30,355 nucleotides of DNA from positions 1 to 30,355 of the IMG/VR virus record IMGVR_UViG_3300047320_000112. One strand, given 5' to 3'. A program made the position numbers and the translations under genes. The stretch is from a virus. Position 1 is the stretch's first letter. The number at the start of each line of letters is the position of its first letter. Positions 22,403 to 29,348 of this stretch are shown one piece after another. Below the pieces are notes generated by a model. That model did no database searches, was not told where the DNA came from, and saw only the letters and a program-made list of their open reading frames with translations.

Positions 22403-22569
22403 TGAATGCGTATCTCTTGAGAGCGCTCGGATTTGCTCGAGTTGGGGAAATACAACGAGCGAAAGACATGCTCTACGATTTCGAGCCTCGGTCTCAAATC
22501 GAAGAGCAGGAACTGGATTCCTGCTGGAGGCGCCTAGATCAGTTTGCATCCCAACAGGTGCTCGCATGA
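22402..22569 (+). CDS. Small hypothetical protein, 55 aa
   Basis: 55 aa. Begins MNAYLLRALGFARVGEIQRA and ends DQFASQQVLA. It has an amphipathic helical pattern with many Arg and Glu residues. The ATG shares one base with the preceding TGA (TGATG), and its stop overlaps the next ATG (ATGA), which strongly supports coding. No family is recognised. Confidence 0.65.
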   Translation: MNAYLLRALGFARVGEIQRAKDMLYDFEPRSQIEEQELDSCWRRLDQFASQQVLA

Positions 22570-22958
22570 CGCCACAGTCTCACGCTGATCATCTGTTGCA
22601 GATCTGGCAGCAACGCCGCGATCAGGGCTTCCCTCCTCACCTTAGATTGACAGAGGGCTTCATACCTGAAGCTCGCACGCCCGCCAGCGGAAGAGTCCGT
22701 CCAAGGTGGAGGTCTGACATGGATGATTTCGAAGATCATTATGATGATGGCGAATGTCCTGTCTGCGGTGGCGAAGGCGTCGTGTTCGACTGCTTCGATG
22801 GGTGTTGCGCAGATGCCGATTTCGGCTGTGATGATTGCACCCGAGAATGTGAGTGCATGCGATCAACACCTTCGTCCAAGAGAATGGCCTCGCCGGGACT
22901 GCAGCAAGTTCTTGACGAAGCACTCGCCAACATCCCAGCAGAAGGCCAGCAGACATGA
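22566..22958 (+). CDS. Zinc-knuckle protein, 130 aa
   Basis: 130 aa. The N-terminal 50 residues are basic (HADHLLQIWQQRRDQGFPPH). Residues ~57-95 hold an acidic Cys-rich segment starting DDGECPVCGGEGVVFDCFDG, continuing CCADADFGCDDCTRECECM. The pattern resembles DnaJ-type zinc knuckles seen in many small phage proteins. The two parts might once have been separate genes, since an ATG at the junction (MDDFEDHYDD) could start the zinc part alone. Overlaps with both neighbours are 4 nt. Function unknown. Confidence 0.68.
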   Translation: MTPQSHADHLLQIWQQRRDQGFPPHLRLTEGFIPEARTPASGRVRPRWRSDMDDFEDHYDDGECPVCGGEGVVFDCFDGCCADADFGCDDCTRECECMRSTPSSKRMASPGLQQVLDEALANIPAEGQQT

Positions 22959-23182
22959 GCGGGCATAAGGATGGGGGCGCAAGTGCGCTCACAAAGCAAT
23001 CATCTGACGTAACCGAGGGTGCGCGGACTGAGTGCCCTTCTCGCGAGGCGCTGTGGGATTTGCATGAATTTATCGAGAATGTAGGCGGCGGGCACTTCTA
23101 CGAAGATTACGACGCATCCATGGAATTGCTGGGTAAGGCGCGGAAGGCACACAAAGCCCTGCAAGGTGGAGACCTCGCATGA
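22955..23182 (+). CDS. Hypothetical protein, 75 aa
   Basis: 75 aa. A disordered N-terminus is followed by LWDLHEFIENVGGGHFYEDY and a helical end with ELLGKARKAHKALQ. Unrecognised. Its ATG overlaps the preceding stop (ATGA), and its stop overlaps the ATG of the methyltransferase relic. Confidence 0.62.
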   Translation: MSGHKDGGASALTKQSSDVTEGARTECPSREALWDLHEFIENVGGGHFYEDYDASMELLGKARKAHKALQGGDLA

Positions 23183-23250
23183 GCCGCCCCCTCGCACTCG
23201 ATCTGTTCTGTTGCGCTGTTGCATCCGCAGCCAAGGGAGATGTGGCGTGA
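23179..23250 (+). pseudogene. Relic of a cytosine-C5 methyltransferase gene, 23 codons
   Basis: The 23-codon reading frame begins MSRPLALDLFCCAVASAAKG. The first part copies the start and motif I of the methyltransferase encoded 1 kb downstream (KPLALDLFCCAGGAAVGLHQ). After motif I the frame ends at once, and a GTG of the next gene overlaps its stop. It looks like the remainder of a second methyltransferase gene after an internal deletion. It may still be translated as a leader peptide, because both junctions are 4-nt overlaps. Confidence 0.7.
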
Positions 23251-23837
23251 CAAAATATAGAGCATGTGAAGAAGCCCGCGAGATCGCAGAGACGAAGATG
23301 GGCATGTTGCGTCGAGTGGTCGCTAACCGGAAGGTCGATCTCTCGGAAGAACTTCACCCCCAGACCGCAACATTGGTCAACGGTTTCGCTAACGCGCTCA
23401 AGGCGAAACTTCTCAAAGCTCAGCAGAAGTATGGCTACAGCGACAACTGGGCCAAGGATGATTGGGAAGCGGTGTGCCGAGATGAATTGCTGCGGCACAT
23501 CACCAAGGGCGATCCGCTCGACGTCGCCGCCTACTGCGCGTTCATGTGGAAGCGCGGCTGGTCCGCTAACGACGCCCCACCTGGTGACACTCCATCAGCG
23601 GACGGGACAAAGGCTTTGTCCACATCTTCCCTTCCCCAATCCTCTTCCACCTCCCGCATTGAAGCACTTGAGACTGCGTTAAAGTTCTATGCCGACCCCC
23701 GCCGATATGACGGGCCAAATCAGCGTCCGATCGAAGACGATCCGTATGCCTCGCGAGACTCTGTCTACATACACGATGTGACCCGCGATAAAGGCAAGAT
23801 CGCCCGCGCCGCTCTCGATCAAGGGAGCGCGACATGA
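23247..23837 (+). CDS. Two-part phage accessory protein, 196 aa
   Basis: 196 aa, GTG start overlapping the preceding TGA. The N-terminal domain (about 28-105) has HPQTATLVNGFANALKAKLL, KYGYSDNWAKDDWEAVCRDE and GDPLDVAAYCAFMWKRGWS, a set I recall from widespread phage proteins of unknown function. A Ser/Pro-rich linker follows, then a C-terminal segment RIEALETALKFYADPRRYDG...KIARAAL, which recurs in the gene at 24875 and in other phage accessory proteins. The linker DNA carries one copy of a dispersed repeat and a perfect palindrome, so the protein may be a fusion of two modules. Confidence 0.72.
   Translation: MTKYRACEEAREIAETKMGMLRRVVANRKVDLSEELHPQTATLVNGFANALKAKLLKAQQKYGYSDNWAKDDWEAVCRDELLRHITKGDPLDVAAYCAFMWKRGWSANDAPPGDTPSADGTKALSTSSLPQSSSTSRIEALETALKFYADPRRYDGPNQRPIEDDPYASRDSVYIHDVTRDKGKIARAALDQGSAT
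23605..23621. repeat. 17-bp perfect palindrome in the linker of the 196-aa gene
   Basis: GGACAAAG-G-CTTTGTCC lies within codons of the disordered linker, just after a copy of the dispersed repeat (23579-23606). Confidence 0.75.
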
Positions 23838-24226
23838 GGGGGGAAGTTACACCTATTCGCATTCAGCGAAAGCGCACCAAGGGCTGGAAGATGCCGGAGA
23901 ATACAGTGTACGTCGGTCGCGGCACACTGTGGGGAAATCCATTCAGGGCCGGTGTTCACTACGACCATCAGCACGCAGTTGACCTGCACAGGGAATATTT
24001 CTTCTCCTGCGTGGAATGTCGCGCAACATCAAAGCAGCAAGAACGAATCTACAAAGAAGGTGGCAATTTCGGGCAGTTCTTCGCAGGCGCGGCGCTCGTA
24101 AAACACTTGGCCGGCAAGAACCTCGCCTGTTGGTGTGCGCTCGATCAACCGTGCCACGCCGAGGTGCTGCTCGAACTGGCAAATGCGCCCGCCCTCTCCC
24201 TCAAGGAGAATGTCAATGCAGGGTGA
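23834..24226 (+). CDS. DUF4326 domain protein
   Basis: 130 aa. Signature segments NTVYVGRGTLWGNPFRAGVH and LAGKNLACWCALDQPCHAEV, LLELAN match DUF4326, a small phage-associated domain with a conserved GNPF and CWC...PCHA. Its biochemical role is not established. The start overlaps the preceding stop (ATGA), and the 3' end overlaps the methyltransferase start by 11 nt, which places the two in one translational unit. Confidence 0.85.
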   Translation: MRGEVTPIRIQRKRTKGWKMPENTVYVGRGTLWGNPFRAGVHYDHQHAVDLHREYFFSCVECRATSKQQERIYKEGGNFGQFFAGAALVKHLAGKNLACWCALDQPCHAEVLLELANAPALSLKENVNAG

Positions 24227-24878
24227 GAAGCCTCTTGCCCTGGATTTGTTCTGTTGCGCCGGCGGCGCTGCTGTTGGCCTGCATCAGGCGGGCTTTCGAG
24301 TTGTTGGCGTCGATATAGACCCACAGCCCCGGTATCCGTTCGCCTTCATCCAAGCGGATGTGATGCAGATCGACTTTCGCCGGTTCGATTTCGTTTGGGC
24401 GTCGCCGCCGTGCCAGAAGTTCTGCCGGCTCAACACCCGCGAGGATCTTTCCCATTACCCGGATCTGATCGAACCAGTTCGCCAGAAGCTGATTGCCAGC
24501 GGGGCGCCATACGTCATTGAGAACGTCCCCGAGGCTCCGGTTCGTCGCGATTTGATGCTGTGCGGCGGCATGTTCGGTCTACGTAGCTACCGGCATCGGC
24601 ATTTCGAATGCAGCTTCCCGATCGAACAGCCAGCGCACCCCAAACATGTCGTTCGCGTCAACCGCCGCGGAGAGAACCGCCGGGAGCATTGGGCCAACGG
24701 TGGCTTCATAACAATCACGGGCGACGTTGGCGTTTATTGCGGGCCCGAGGCCATGGGTATCGACTGGATGTCCGGCAACGAGATGTCCGAAGCCATCCCG
24801 CCGGCTTACGCCAAATACATCGGGCGCGCCGCCCTAGCCCACATTTCAGCGCAACAATTCAGCGAGGCAGCAGAATGA
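24216..24878 (+). CDS. Cytosine-C5 DNA methyltransferase, small phage type
   Basis: 220 aa. Motif I is LDLFCCAGGAAVGLHQAG (about 9-26), motif IV is ASPPCQKF with the catalytic Cys, motif VI is YVIENVPEA, and motif VIII-like RHRHFECSF follows. The C-terminal AIPPAYAKYIG is motif X. The target-recognition region is very short, as in orphan phage enzymes. It probably methylates phage DNA to evade host restriction. The ATG at 24216 has AAGGAG 7 nt upstream; an ATG two codons earlier lies too close to that site. No partner restriction enzyme gene is nearby. Confidence 0.85.
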   Translation: MQGEKPLALDLFCCAGGAAVGLHQAGFRVVGVDIDPQPRYPFAFIQADVMQIDFRRFDFVWASPPCQKFCRLNTREDLSHYPDLIEPVRQKLIASGAPYVIENVPEAPVRRDLMLCGGMFGLRSYRHRHFECSFPIEQPAHPKHVVRVNRRGENRREHWANGGFITITGDVGVYCGPEAMGIDWMSGNEMSEAIPPAYAKYIGRAALAHISAQQFSEAAE

Positions 24879-25900
24879 CTGACTCCACTCTCCCCCCGAG
24901 CGAGGCGGAAATTGCCCGGTTGATCGCGACGAATATCGAGGTTAGCGACGCTACACTTGAGGCCGCCAACGGCGTTGCATCAATAGTCGGCATCGACAAG
25001 GCCGCAAAGGCAATCACCGACGCCATCCTGTCACTCAACCCTGTAGGGGCGGATGCAACAAACGAGGTAGAAAATGAAAAACCCTCTATGGTTTATGAAT
25101 CCGATGATTGCCGGTCCACTGTTGCTTCTGTCCGTGTTCGGCGGAGTGGCGCTTCTAGCTCATTTGTCGAAGTAGCAGAAGTTCCCGTCTCAGATGCTGG
25201 GGCGGTGGCGATGCGGGAGGCGTTGGAGTTCTACGCCAATCCTGACAACTGGATCGATACGCCCTCGTGGGATGGCGATCCATCTTGCATCACCCCAAAG
25301 GCAATTCCGGTCACATCAGAAGATGGTCGGCCATGTGATTGCGGGGATCGAGCACGATCAGCCCTCTCCTCGCTGCCGGTGCCTGCGAAACGGGTGGAAG
25401 ACGGCCCAACGCATACCTGCAAGCGAGCAGGCGGATTCGTTGACAGCAATTGCTTAGCAATGTGCGATTGCCACGTAACGATGAAGATCAACCCAGTCTC
25501 CTCCCTAATAGATATAAGGGGAGATGATGTTCAGAGAAGGTGTGTACAACCCGAAAGCACCACACACCGAGAGAGCGATACCAAGTCTGGCGTTAGAAGC
25601 CGCGCGTCTGGAATATTTGTTGATCCTCGCGACGGATTGATGATCCGGTTCGAAGATAACCGGCACCGCAAAGCCACCACTAGCGAGCGCGCTTTGATGT
25701 TGTCTGCATTGCAGGGTGTCTCGTGCGAATTGAGCGACGAAATCCGCATACCGCTGCACGAGCTTTCAGCCGACGTGGACTACTTGATTGGCAGGGTTAT
25801 TGCTGACTCGTCATGTGCGGCGATGATCGCGTCTTCGATCAAAGGAAAACTCGCCGCAGTCGAGAACGCTGTTAAGCAATCCTTGCAGGTGGCAAAATGA
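24875..25900 (+). CDS. Composite accessory ORF, 341 aa
   Basis: 341 codons open, starting with an ATGA overlap. The N-terminal ~70 residues are helical (SEAEIARLIATNIEVSDATL). Residues ~105-170 carry MREALEFYANPDNWIDTPSW...DRARSAL, the same accessory segment as at the end of the 196-aa protein. A Cys-rich stretch follows (CKRAGGFVDSNCLAMCDC). Residues ~205-255 look out of frame (basic, Ser/Arg-rich) where a 38-codon ORF lies in another frame. From Met256 (25640) the sequence looks natural again (MIRFEDNRHRKATTSERALM, 86 aa). The frame may therefore be a run-on of two genes, 24875 to about 25510 and 25640-25900. Confidence 0.6.
   Translation: MTDSTLPPSEAEIARLIATNIEVSDATLEAANGVASIVGIDKAAKAITDAILSLNPVGADATNEVENEKPSMVYESDDCRSTVASVRVRRSGASSSFVEVAEVPVSDAGAVAMREALEFYANPDNWIDTPSWDGDPSCITPKAIPVTSEDGRPCDCGDRARSALSSLPVPAKRVEDGPTHTCKRAGGFVDSNCLAMCDCHVTMKINPVSSLIDIRGDDVQRRCVQPESTTHRESDTKSGVRSRASGIFVDPRDGLMIRFEDNRHRKATTSERALMLSALQGVSCELSDEIRIPLHELSADVDYLIGRVIADSSCAAMIASSIKGKLAAVENAVKQSLQVAK
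25074..25175 (+). CDS. Nested membrane micropeptide, 33 aa
   Basis: 33 aa in a different frame inside the 341-codon ORF. It begins MKNPLWFMNPMIAGPLLLLS and continues VFGGVALLAHLSK, i.e. one membrane helix with a short basic end. GAGG lies 6 nt upstream of the ATG. The hydrophobic run with a positive N-terminus is unlikely as a random shadow. Role unknown. Confidence 0.55.
   Translation: MKNPLWFMNPMIAGPLLLLSVFGGVALLAHLSK
25524..25640 (+). CDS. Nested small protein, 38 aa
   Basis: 38 aa, beginning MMFREGVYNPKAPHTERAIP with a Leu/Ala-rich helix at the end (ALEAARLEYLLILATD). AAGGGG lies just before the tandem ATGs. Three stop codons in another frame precede it within 12 nt. Its TGA shares a base with ATG 25640 (TGATG) of the in-frame segment MIRFEDN..., so the pair looks like two coupled genes. 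Confidence 0.5.
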   Translation: MMFREGVYNPKAPHTERAIPSLALEAARLEYLLILATD

Positions 25901-26196
25901 ACAACATTAGCCCCCGCGATATTCTCTCTGATCTTACCGGCGACACTTCTCTAGCGGGCGACATCTTGCGCACGTTAGAGCTTCATGGGTTTAAAATCGT
26001 TGATAGTAAAGTGGCCTCTCCCCCGACAGGTGAGACGGCCCACAATGAGCCAGTCGGACATGCACTAAGTGCAGAGACTAAGTCGGGATATTGCTGCTCG
26101 GCAGCATCTCCATGCTCGCACCAAAAGCGAAACCCATCATCGATCTGCGACGTGAGCGCACGCGCGACCACTGCTCAACCATCAACAGGAGATTAA
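25897..26196 (+). CDS. Hypothetical protein, 99 aa
   Basis: 99 aa. Begins MNNISPRDILSDLTGDTSLA with a helical first third (GDILRTLELHGFKIVDSK); the rest is Ser/Ala/Cys-rich and probably disordered. The ATG overlaps the preceding stop (ATGA). Only the first ~35 residues look like a folded piece. No family is recognised. Confidence 0.55.
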   Translation: MNNISPRDILSDLTGDTSLAGDILRTLELHGFKIVDSKVASPPTGETAHNEPVGHALSAETKSGYCCSAASPCSHQKRNPSSICDVSARATTAQPSTGD

Positions 26197-26199
26197 ACC

Positions 26200-26388
26200 A
26201 TGCCGAAGAAAGCAGACGCTAAAGTTGACGCCATCCTTCGTCGCGCTCAGCGCGAGGAAGACCGTACCAAGGCGAACCGAATTGACCGCATCAAACGCGC
26301 CATTGCTGGGTCGACCCTCTACGACCACGAACTGGCGGCAATCGAAAATGTGATCTTCGCAGCTTATGGCCGGACGAAACTTGGATGA
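26200..26388 (+). CDS. Small basic helical protein, 62 aa
   Basis: 62 aa. Starts MPKKADAKVDAILRRAQREE and is rich in Arg/Lys, with two helices predicted by pattern. AGGAG lies 7 nt upstream of the ATG. Unrecognised; nucleic-acid binding is possible by charge only. Confidence 0.65.
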   Translation: MPKKADAKVDAILRRAQREEDRTKANRIDRIKRAIAGSTLYDHELAAIENVIFAAYGRTKLG

Positions 26389-26501
26389 GCACCAAAGCCC
26401 AACCTGGTGAGGATGTCTCAGCGGACGGGGCTTCCTCGTTGTACGATTCTTGTCTGAATCCCCCTTCCCTTAACAAAACCATTTATAAGAGGGAGGGCTG
26501 A
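26385..26501 (+). CDS. Short ORF over the dispersed repeat, 38 aa
   Basis: 38 aa, MSTKAQPGEDVSADGASSLY and on to NKTIYKREG. The ATG overlaps the preceding stop (ATGA). The PGxxxSADG string also occurs in the linker of the 196-aa protein (PGDTPSADG), because both are encoded by the same repeat. It may be only translation of a regulatory element. Confidence 0.4.
   Translation: MSTKAQPGEDVSADGASSLYDSCLNPPSLNKTIYKREG
26401..26465 (+). repeat. Dispersed repeat, copy 1
   Basis: Gapless match to 27841-27905: a 17-nt identical block TGGTGAGGATGTCTCAG at the left and CTGAATCCC at the right, 49 nt apart in both copies, with diverged sequence between. A partial third copy lies at 23579-23606 (ACCTGGTGA, then TCAGCGGACGGG at the same spacing). 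Confidence 0.75.
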
Positions 26502-26504
26502 GAG

Positions 26505-26807
26505 ATGGCTGGCAAAAAGACCGTTCTTTGCCGCGTCGTCGCGGATGTGAAGGTCGACGGGCTTGGCATCCAGCGCTCTCGTGAGTGGTCCGCCCATGAC
26601 TGTATGAAACTGTCGACAACAAGAGCTTGGCTGCGCCGTCAGTTCAATGAGGTACTTGCCGATATTCATGCAAGTGGCCGAGAGAACCGTGTTTTCGCGT
26701 CGTGGCGCGCTTACTACCCCGAGGAAGAAGGAAACCAATATCTAACGGGCGAACTGTGGGGATCTCGTGGCGAACTAAGAAGAGAATTGGGGGTCTTTGA
26801 TGTCTAA
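26505..26807 (+). CDS. Hypothetical protein, 100 aa
   Basis: 100 aa, starting MAGKKTVLCRVVADVKVDGL, with a beta-rich first half and a helical second half that includes TRAWLRRQFNEVLADIHAS. Unrecognised. GGAGGG lies 8 nt upstream; this site can pair with CCCTTCCCTT 30 nt earlier (26462-26471), so its translation may be controlled by a hairpin. Confidence 0.65.
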   Translation: MAGKKTVLCRVVADVKVDGLGIQRSREWSAHDCMKLSTTRAWLRRQFNEVLADIHASGRENRVFASWRAYYPEEEGNQYLTGELWGSRGELRRELGVFDV

Positions 26808-27171
26808 ACCCCTTACGTCGCCCATGAGCAGCGCGGATCTGGTGGGGCGGCTGTTAGACCGGGCCGATCATTATCTTCCCGATTGGGCCGACGCAGCGAT
26901 GCGTGAAGCCGCAGCAGAAATCGAGCGCCAAGCCCGCATCATCGCAGCCCACCAACAGCAGGTGAAGGATGGGGCGGCCCTGATTGAGGAATGGAAATCC
27001 CGCGCCCTCAAAATCGAGGCGGAGACGCGAGAGGCTTGCGCGAAGATTGCCGAAACCGCAGTCGGTCCAGAAGCGTTCTACATAAGCCACCAGACATATC
27101 GATTGCCAGCCGATGGCCGGCAGATCGCCACCGCCATCCGCGCGTCTGCATCCACACCGAAGGAGATGTAG
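26800..27171 (+). CDS. Phage accessory protein with coiled coil, 123 aa
   Basis: 123 aa. Starts MSKPLTSPMSSADLVGRLLD. A helical segment (AAMREAAAEIERQARIIAAH) leads into a coiled coil and then EACAKIAE...IATAIRAS at the end, a layout common in small phage accessory proteins of unknown function. The ATG at 26800 overlaps the preceding gene by 8 nt; a TTG one codon earlier is ignored. Confidence 0.65.
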   Translation: MSKPLTSPMSSADLVGRLLDRADHYLPDWADAAMREAAAEIERQARIIAAHQQQVKDGAALIEEWKSRALKIEAETREACAKIAETAVGPEAFYISHQTYRLPADGRQIATAIRASASTPKEM

Positions 27172-27172
27172 A

Positions 27173-27547
27173 ATGGTTCAGAAAGACACTCACTCCAGAA
27201 AGCCTACACCGAGCGCCGCCGAAGCGACACGTACCAAGTCCGCCCTCGACGCAAAGTTCAAGGAATGGTTCGAGAGCAATTTCTTCGATCCGGATGGTGG
27301 CCGCTCGCACCTTCCTGATTGGCTTGAAGACGACTTAAAGCTGGCATGGGATGAGGCCCTCACCGCCGCCCTCGGGGATCACAGCGTCATTGTGCCGAGA
27401 GAGCCTGACAAACGCATGCGCGACGCAGCGCGCGTAGTTGATGGCGACCACGGCCCCCTTGAGGATTGGCTTGAGGACGAGTGGCACATGATCCGTGGCA
27501 TGTACAAAGCCATGATCTCTGCCGCTCATGATAAGGGGGCTGGGTAA
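27173..27547 (+). CDS. Hypothetical protein, 124 aa
   Basis: 124 aa. Acidic, Trp-rich: FKEWFESNFFDPDGGRSHLP, DWLEDDLKLAWDEALTAALG, and EDWLEDEWHMIRGMYKAMIS near the end. The two DWLED/EDWLED blocks suggest an internal duplication. AAGGAG lies 8 nt upstream of the ATG. Unrecognised; the negative charge could point to DNA mimicry, but this is only a guess from composition. Confidence 0.65.
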   Translation: MVQKDTHSRKPTPSAAEATRTKSALDAKFKEWFESNFFDPDGGRSHLPDWLEDDLKLAWDEALTAALGDHSVIVPREPDKRMRDAARVVDGDHGPLEDWLEDEWHMIRGMYKAMISAAHDKGAG

Positions 27548-27627
27548 CTACAAAGCACTTTTCATTTCAAACAAGCCGAAATCTTACTGAGTATTCCGCC
27601 CGTTCGTTTCAACCAAGGAGAGTAACG

Positions 27628-27837
27628 ATGACGTTTTATGTAATCGACGCCGACAATCTGGTTTCATATTCCGCCGAAAAAGATGCGCCTGAATCATTCA
27701 AGACACATCGAGCGGCTGAAAAGCGCGCCACAGAATTGGCCGAGTCTCAACCAGGAGAGACAATCAGAATTGTTTCGACCGTTGCGGAAGTAGTTTGCCC
27801 GGTTGGCAAGCCTCAGATGAAATCTATCAAATCATAG
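27628..27837 (+). CDS. Small hypothetical protein, 69 aa
   Basis: 69 aa. MTFYVIDADNLVSYSAEKDA starts a beta-alpha pattern, followed by ERAATELAES-like helical sequence (RAAEKRATELAESQPGETIR) and a beta end. AAGGAGAG lies 6 nt upstream of the ATG. It is preceded by an 80-nt gap (27548-27627) without clear signals and followed by copy 2 of the dispersed repeat. Confidence 0.65.
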   Translation: MTFYVIDADNLVSYSAEKDAPESFKTHRAAEKRATELAESQPGETIRIVSTVAEVVCPVGKPQMKSIKS

Positions 27838-27840
27838 CCA

Positions 27841-27905
27841 GACTTGGTGAGGATGTCTCAGTGAATGGCGGGGGCTCTTTGTTCACGCCTTCACTGAATC
27901 CCGCT
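27841..27905 (+). repeat. Dispersed repeat, copy 2, in the excisionase leader
   Basis: Non-coding copy of the repeat at 26401-26465, starting 4 nt after the 69-aa gene. Stop codons in the repeat exclude the peptide seen for copy 1. Confidence 0.75.
27851..27901 (+). promoter_or_regulatory. Structured RNA leader upstream of the xis/int genes
   Basis: The RNA can fold as GGAT (27851-27854) with ATCC (27898-27901), CAGTGAA (27859-27865) with TTCACTG (27890-27896) and GGCG (27867-27870) with CGCC (27886-27889), leaving a 15-nt loop. A second hairpin GTCCC-TCGTC-GGGAC follows at 27912-27926, 22 nt before the GTG start. The two hairpins probably control excisionase/integrase expression. Confidence 0.6.
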
Positions 27906-27948
27906 GTCACAGTCCCTCGTCGGGACGGATTGGAGTAGGCAGAACGCC

Positions 27949-28338
27949 GTGAGTAAAGAAAGCATTCCAACCGAAATCATTGAAGCTTTCGCCGGCAAGC
28001 CGACAATGCCAGTCGGGAAGCTGGCCACAGTCCTCGGTATGGACGTCAAAACCATCCGGAAGCATATCGCCAACGATATTCTCCCGGTGCATATTAAGGG
28101 GACCGGCCTTGTCCGGCGTCACTACGTCTGTACCCTTGCTGATGTTGCCGAATTTTTCCGCCGCACGGGTGAACCATGTCAGTCTTCAAGGTCCGAAAAT
28201 CCCCGTTCTATCAATTTGACTTCCAGATCCAAGGTCTACGCTTTTCCGGCTCAACGAAGTGCCGGAATGAACGTGACGCTAAGGACTACGAGAAAGCCCG
28301 CTTCGCGGAAGCCGAGCGGATCGTTGCCGACAACGTAG
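27949..28338 (+). CDS. Excisionase-like HTH protein
   Basis: 129 codons, GTG start. Residues 20-73 (TMPVGKLATVLGMDVKTIRK, HIANDILPVHIKGTGLVRRH, then YVCTLADVAEFFRRTG) form a winged HTH like those of MerR/excisionase proteins. The last ~54 codons overlap the integrase in another frame and look unnatural (Ser/Arg-rich), so the useful protein is the first ~75 residues. Position directly before int fits a recombination directionality factor; a plain transcription factor is the alternative. Confidence 0.65.
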   Translation: MSKESIPTEIIEAFAGKPTMPVGKLATVLGMDVKTIRKHIANDILPVHIKGTGLVRRHYVCTLADVAEFFRRTGEPCQSSRSENPRSINLTSRSKVYAFPAQRSAGMNVTLRTTRKPASRKPSGSLPTT

Positions 28339-29348
28339 CAACAGGCCGCAAGCCTCTCACGGTTGAGAAGGCTTGCACCCGCTGGTGGAACGAAGTCGGG
28401 TCACGCGGCAACGACCCTGATATTCAACGGGCGCTGAATTGGCTCAAAGGCCAGATCGGACCACAGGTGTATTTGCACGATATCACGGACGACATGGTTT
28501 CAAGAGCCGTGGAAGCCCGTAGACAATGCGTCATGAAGGCAGGCAAAGACGGGAATGGGAAGCAGCTTTATCGCCCCCTGAGCCCTCGCACGGTCAATAA
28601 AACCGTCGTCTCGCTGCTGAGCCGGGTCATGAACAAGGCGCGGGAGAACTGGACCGCATCAATCCCGAATCCGCCAGTCTGGAAAAAACACAAACTGCCG
28701 GAACGAAAGCGCCCAGTTCGGGAAATCACCGAAGCCGAGGACGCGGCAATCGATCAGGTGGAAAGCCGGGAGTATGCCGAGCTGCGAGAGTTCGCCCAGA
28801 TCATGGGATTGCGACGGCGGGAATTGTTGCTGACTTGGCCACAGGTCAACTTTGACAAGGCGACAATCAGCATCATCGGCAAGGGCGACAAGCCCGCTGT
28901 ACTCCCCTTGCCTCGACGCGCCTATGAGATCCTGTGGGGCCTGCGTGGCAATGACGACTGGTGGGTGTTCACCTTCATTGCTGAGCGCACGCGAACCTGC
29001 CCAAAGACCAAACGCGAGTTCGTGAAGGGCAAGCGATACCCGATGACCTACTACGGCATCGGAACGAACAGGCGCCGCAAGTGGCGTAAGGCTGGCGTGG
29101 ATGCGCGCTTGCACGATACGCGACATACGACGGGCATGCGGACACTGCGCGCCACGGGCAATCTAAAGCTCGTCCAGAAGCTGTTGAGGCACACTGACAT
29201 CAGCACCACCTCAAAGTTCTATACGGACTCGGACATGGAGGATATTCGCGCCGGTTTGGAGGCGACGCATCGTGCCACCGCTCGCTCCCCGAAAATATCC
29301 GAGGTGGAACCGGCGGCCAAGAAAGGCAAAGGCAATGACGGTCTATAA
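28176..29348 (+). CDS. int: Tyrosine integrase
   Basis: 390 aa tyrosine recombinase. An arm-binding N-terminus (MSVFKVRKSPFYQFDFQIQG...GSTK) is followed by a core-binding domain (about 60-180). The catalytic residues are Arg213 in GLRRRELLLTW, Lys in IIGKGDK (about 236-239), His313 and Arg316 in HDTRHTTGM, His339 in LLRHTDI and Tyr349 in TSKFYTD. All are intact. It would insert the phage at the tRNA-Arg gene found 0.7 kb downstream. The ATG lies within the reading frame of the HTH gene, so the two are translationally linked. Confidence 0.95.
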   Translation: MSVFKVRKSPFYQFDFQIQGLRFSGSTKCRNERDAKDYEKARFAEAERIVADNVATGRKPLTVEKACTRWWNEVGSRGNDPDIQRALNWLKGQIGPQVYLHDITDDMVSRAVEARRQCVMKAGKDGNGKQLYRPLSPRTVNKTVVSLLSRVMNKARENWTASIPNPPVWKKHKLPERKRPVREITEAEDAAIDQVESREYAELREFAQIMGLRRRELLLTWPQVNFDKATISIIGKGDKPAVLPLPRRAYEILWGLRGNDDWWVFTFIAERTRTCPKTKREFVKGKRYPMTYYGIGTNRRRKWRKAGVDARLHDTRHTTGMRTLRATGNLKLVQKLLRHTDISTTSKFYTDSDMEDIRAGLEATHRATARSPKISEVEPAAKKGKGNDGL

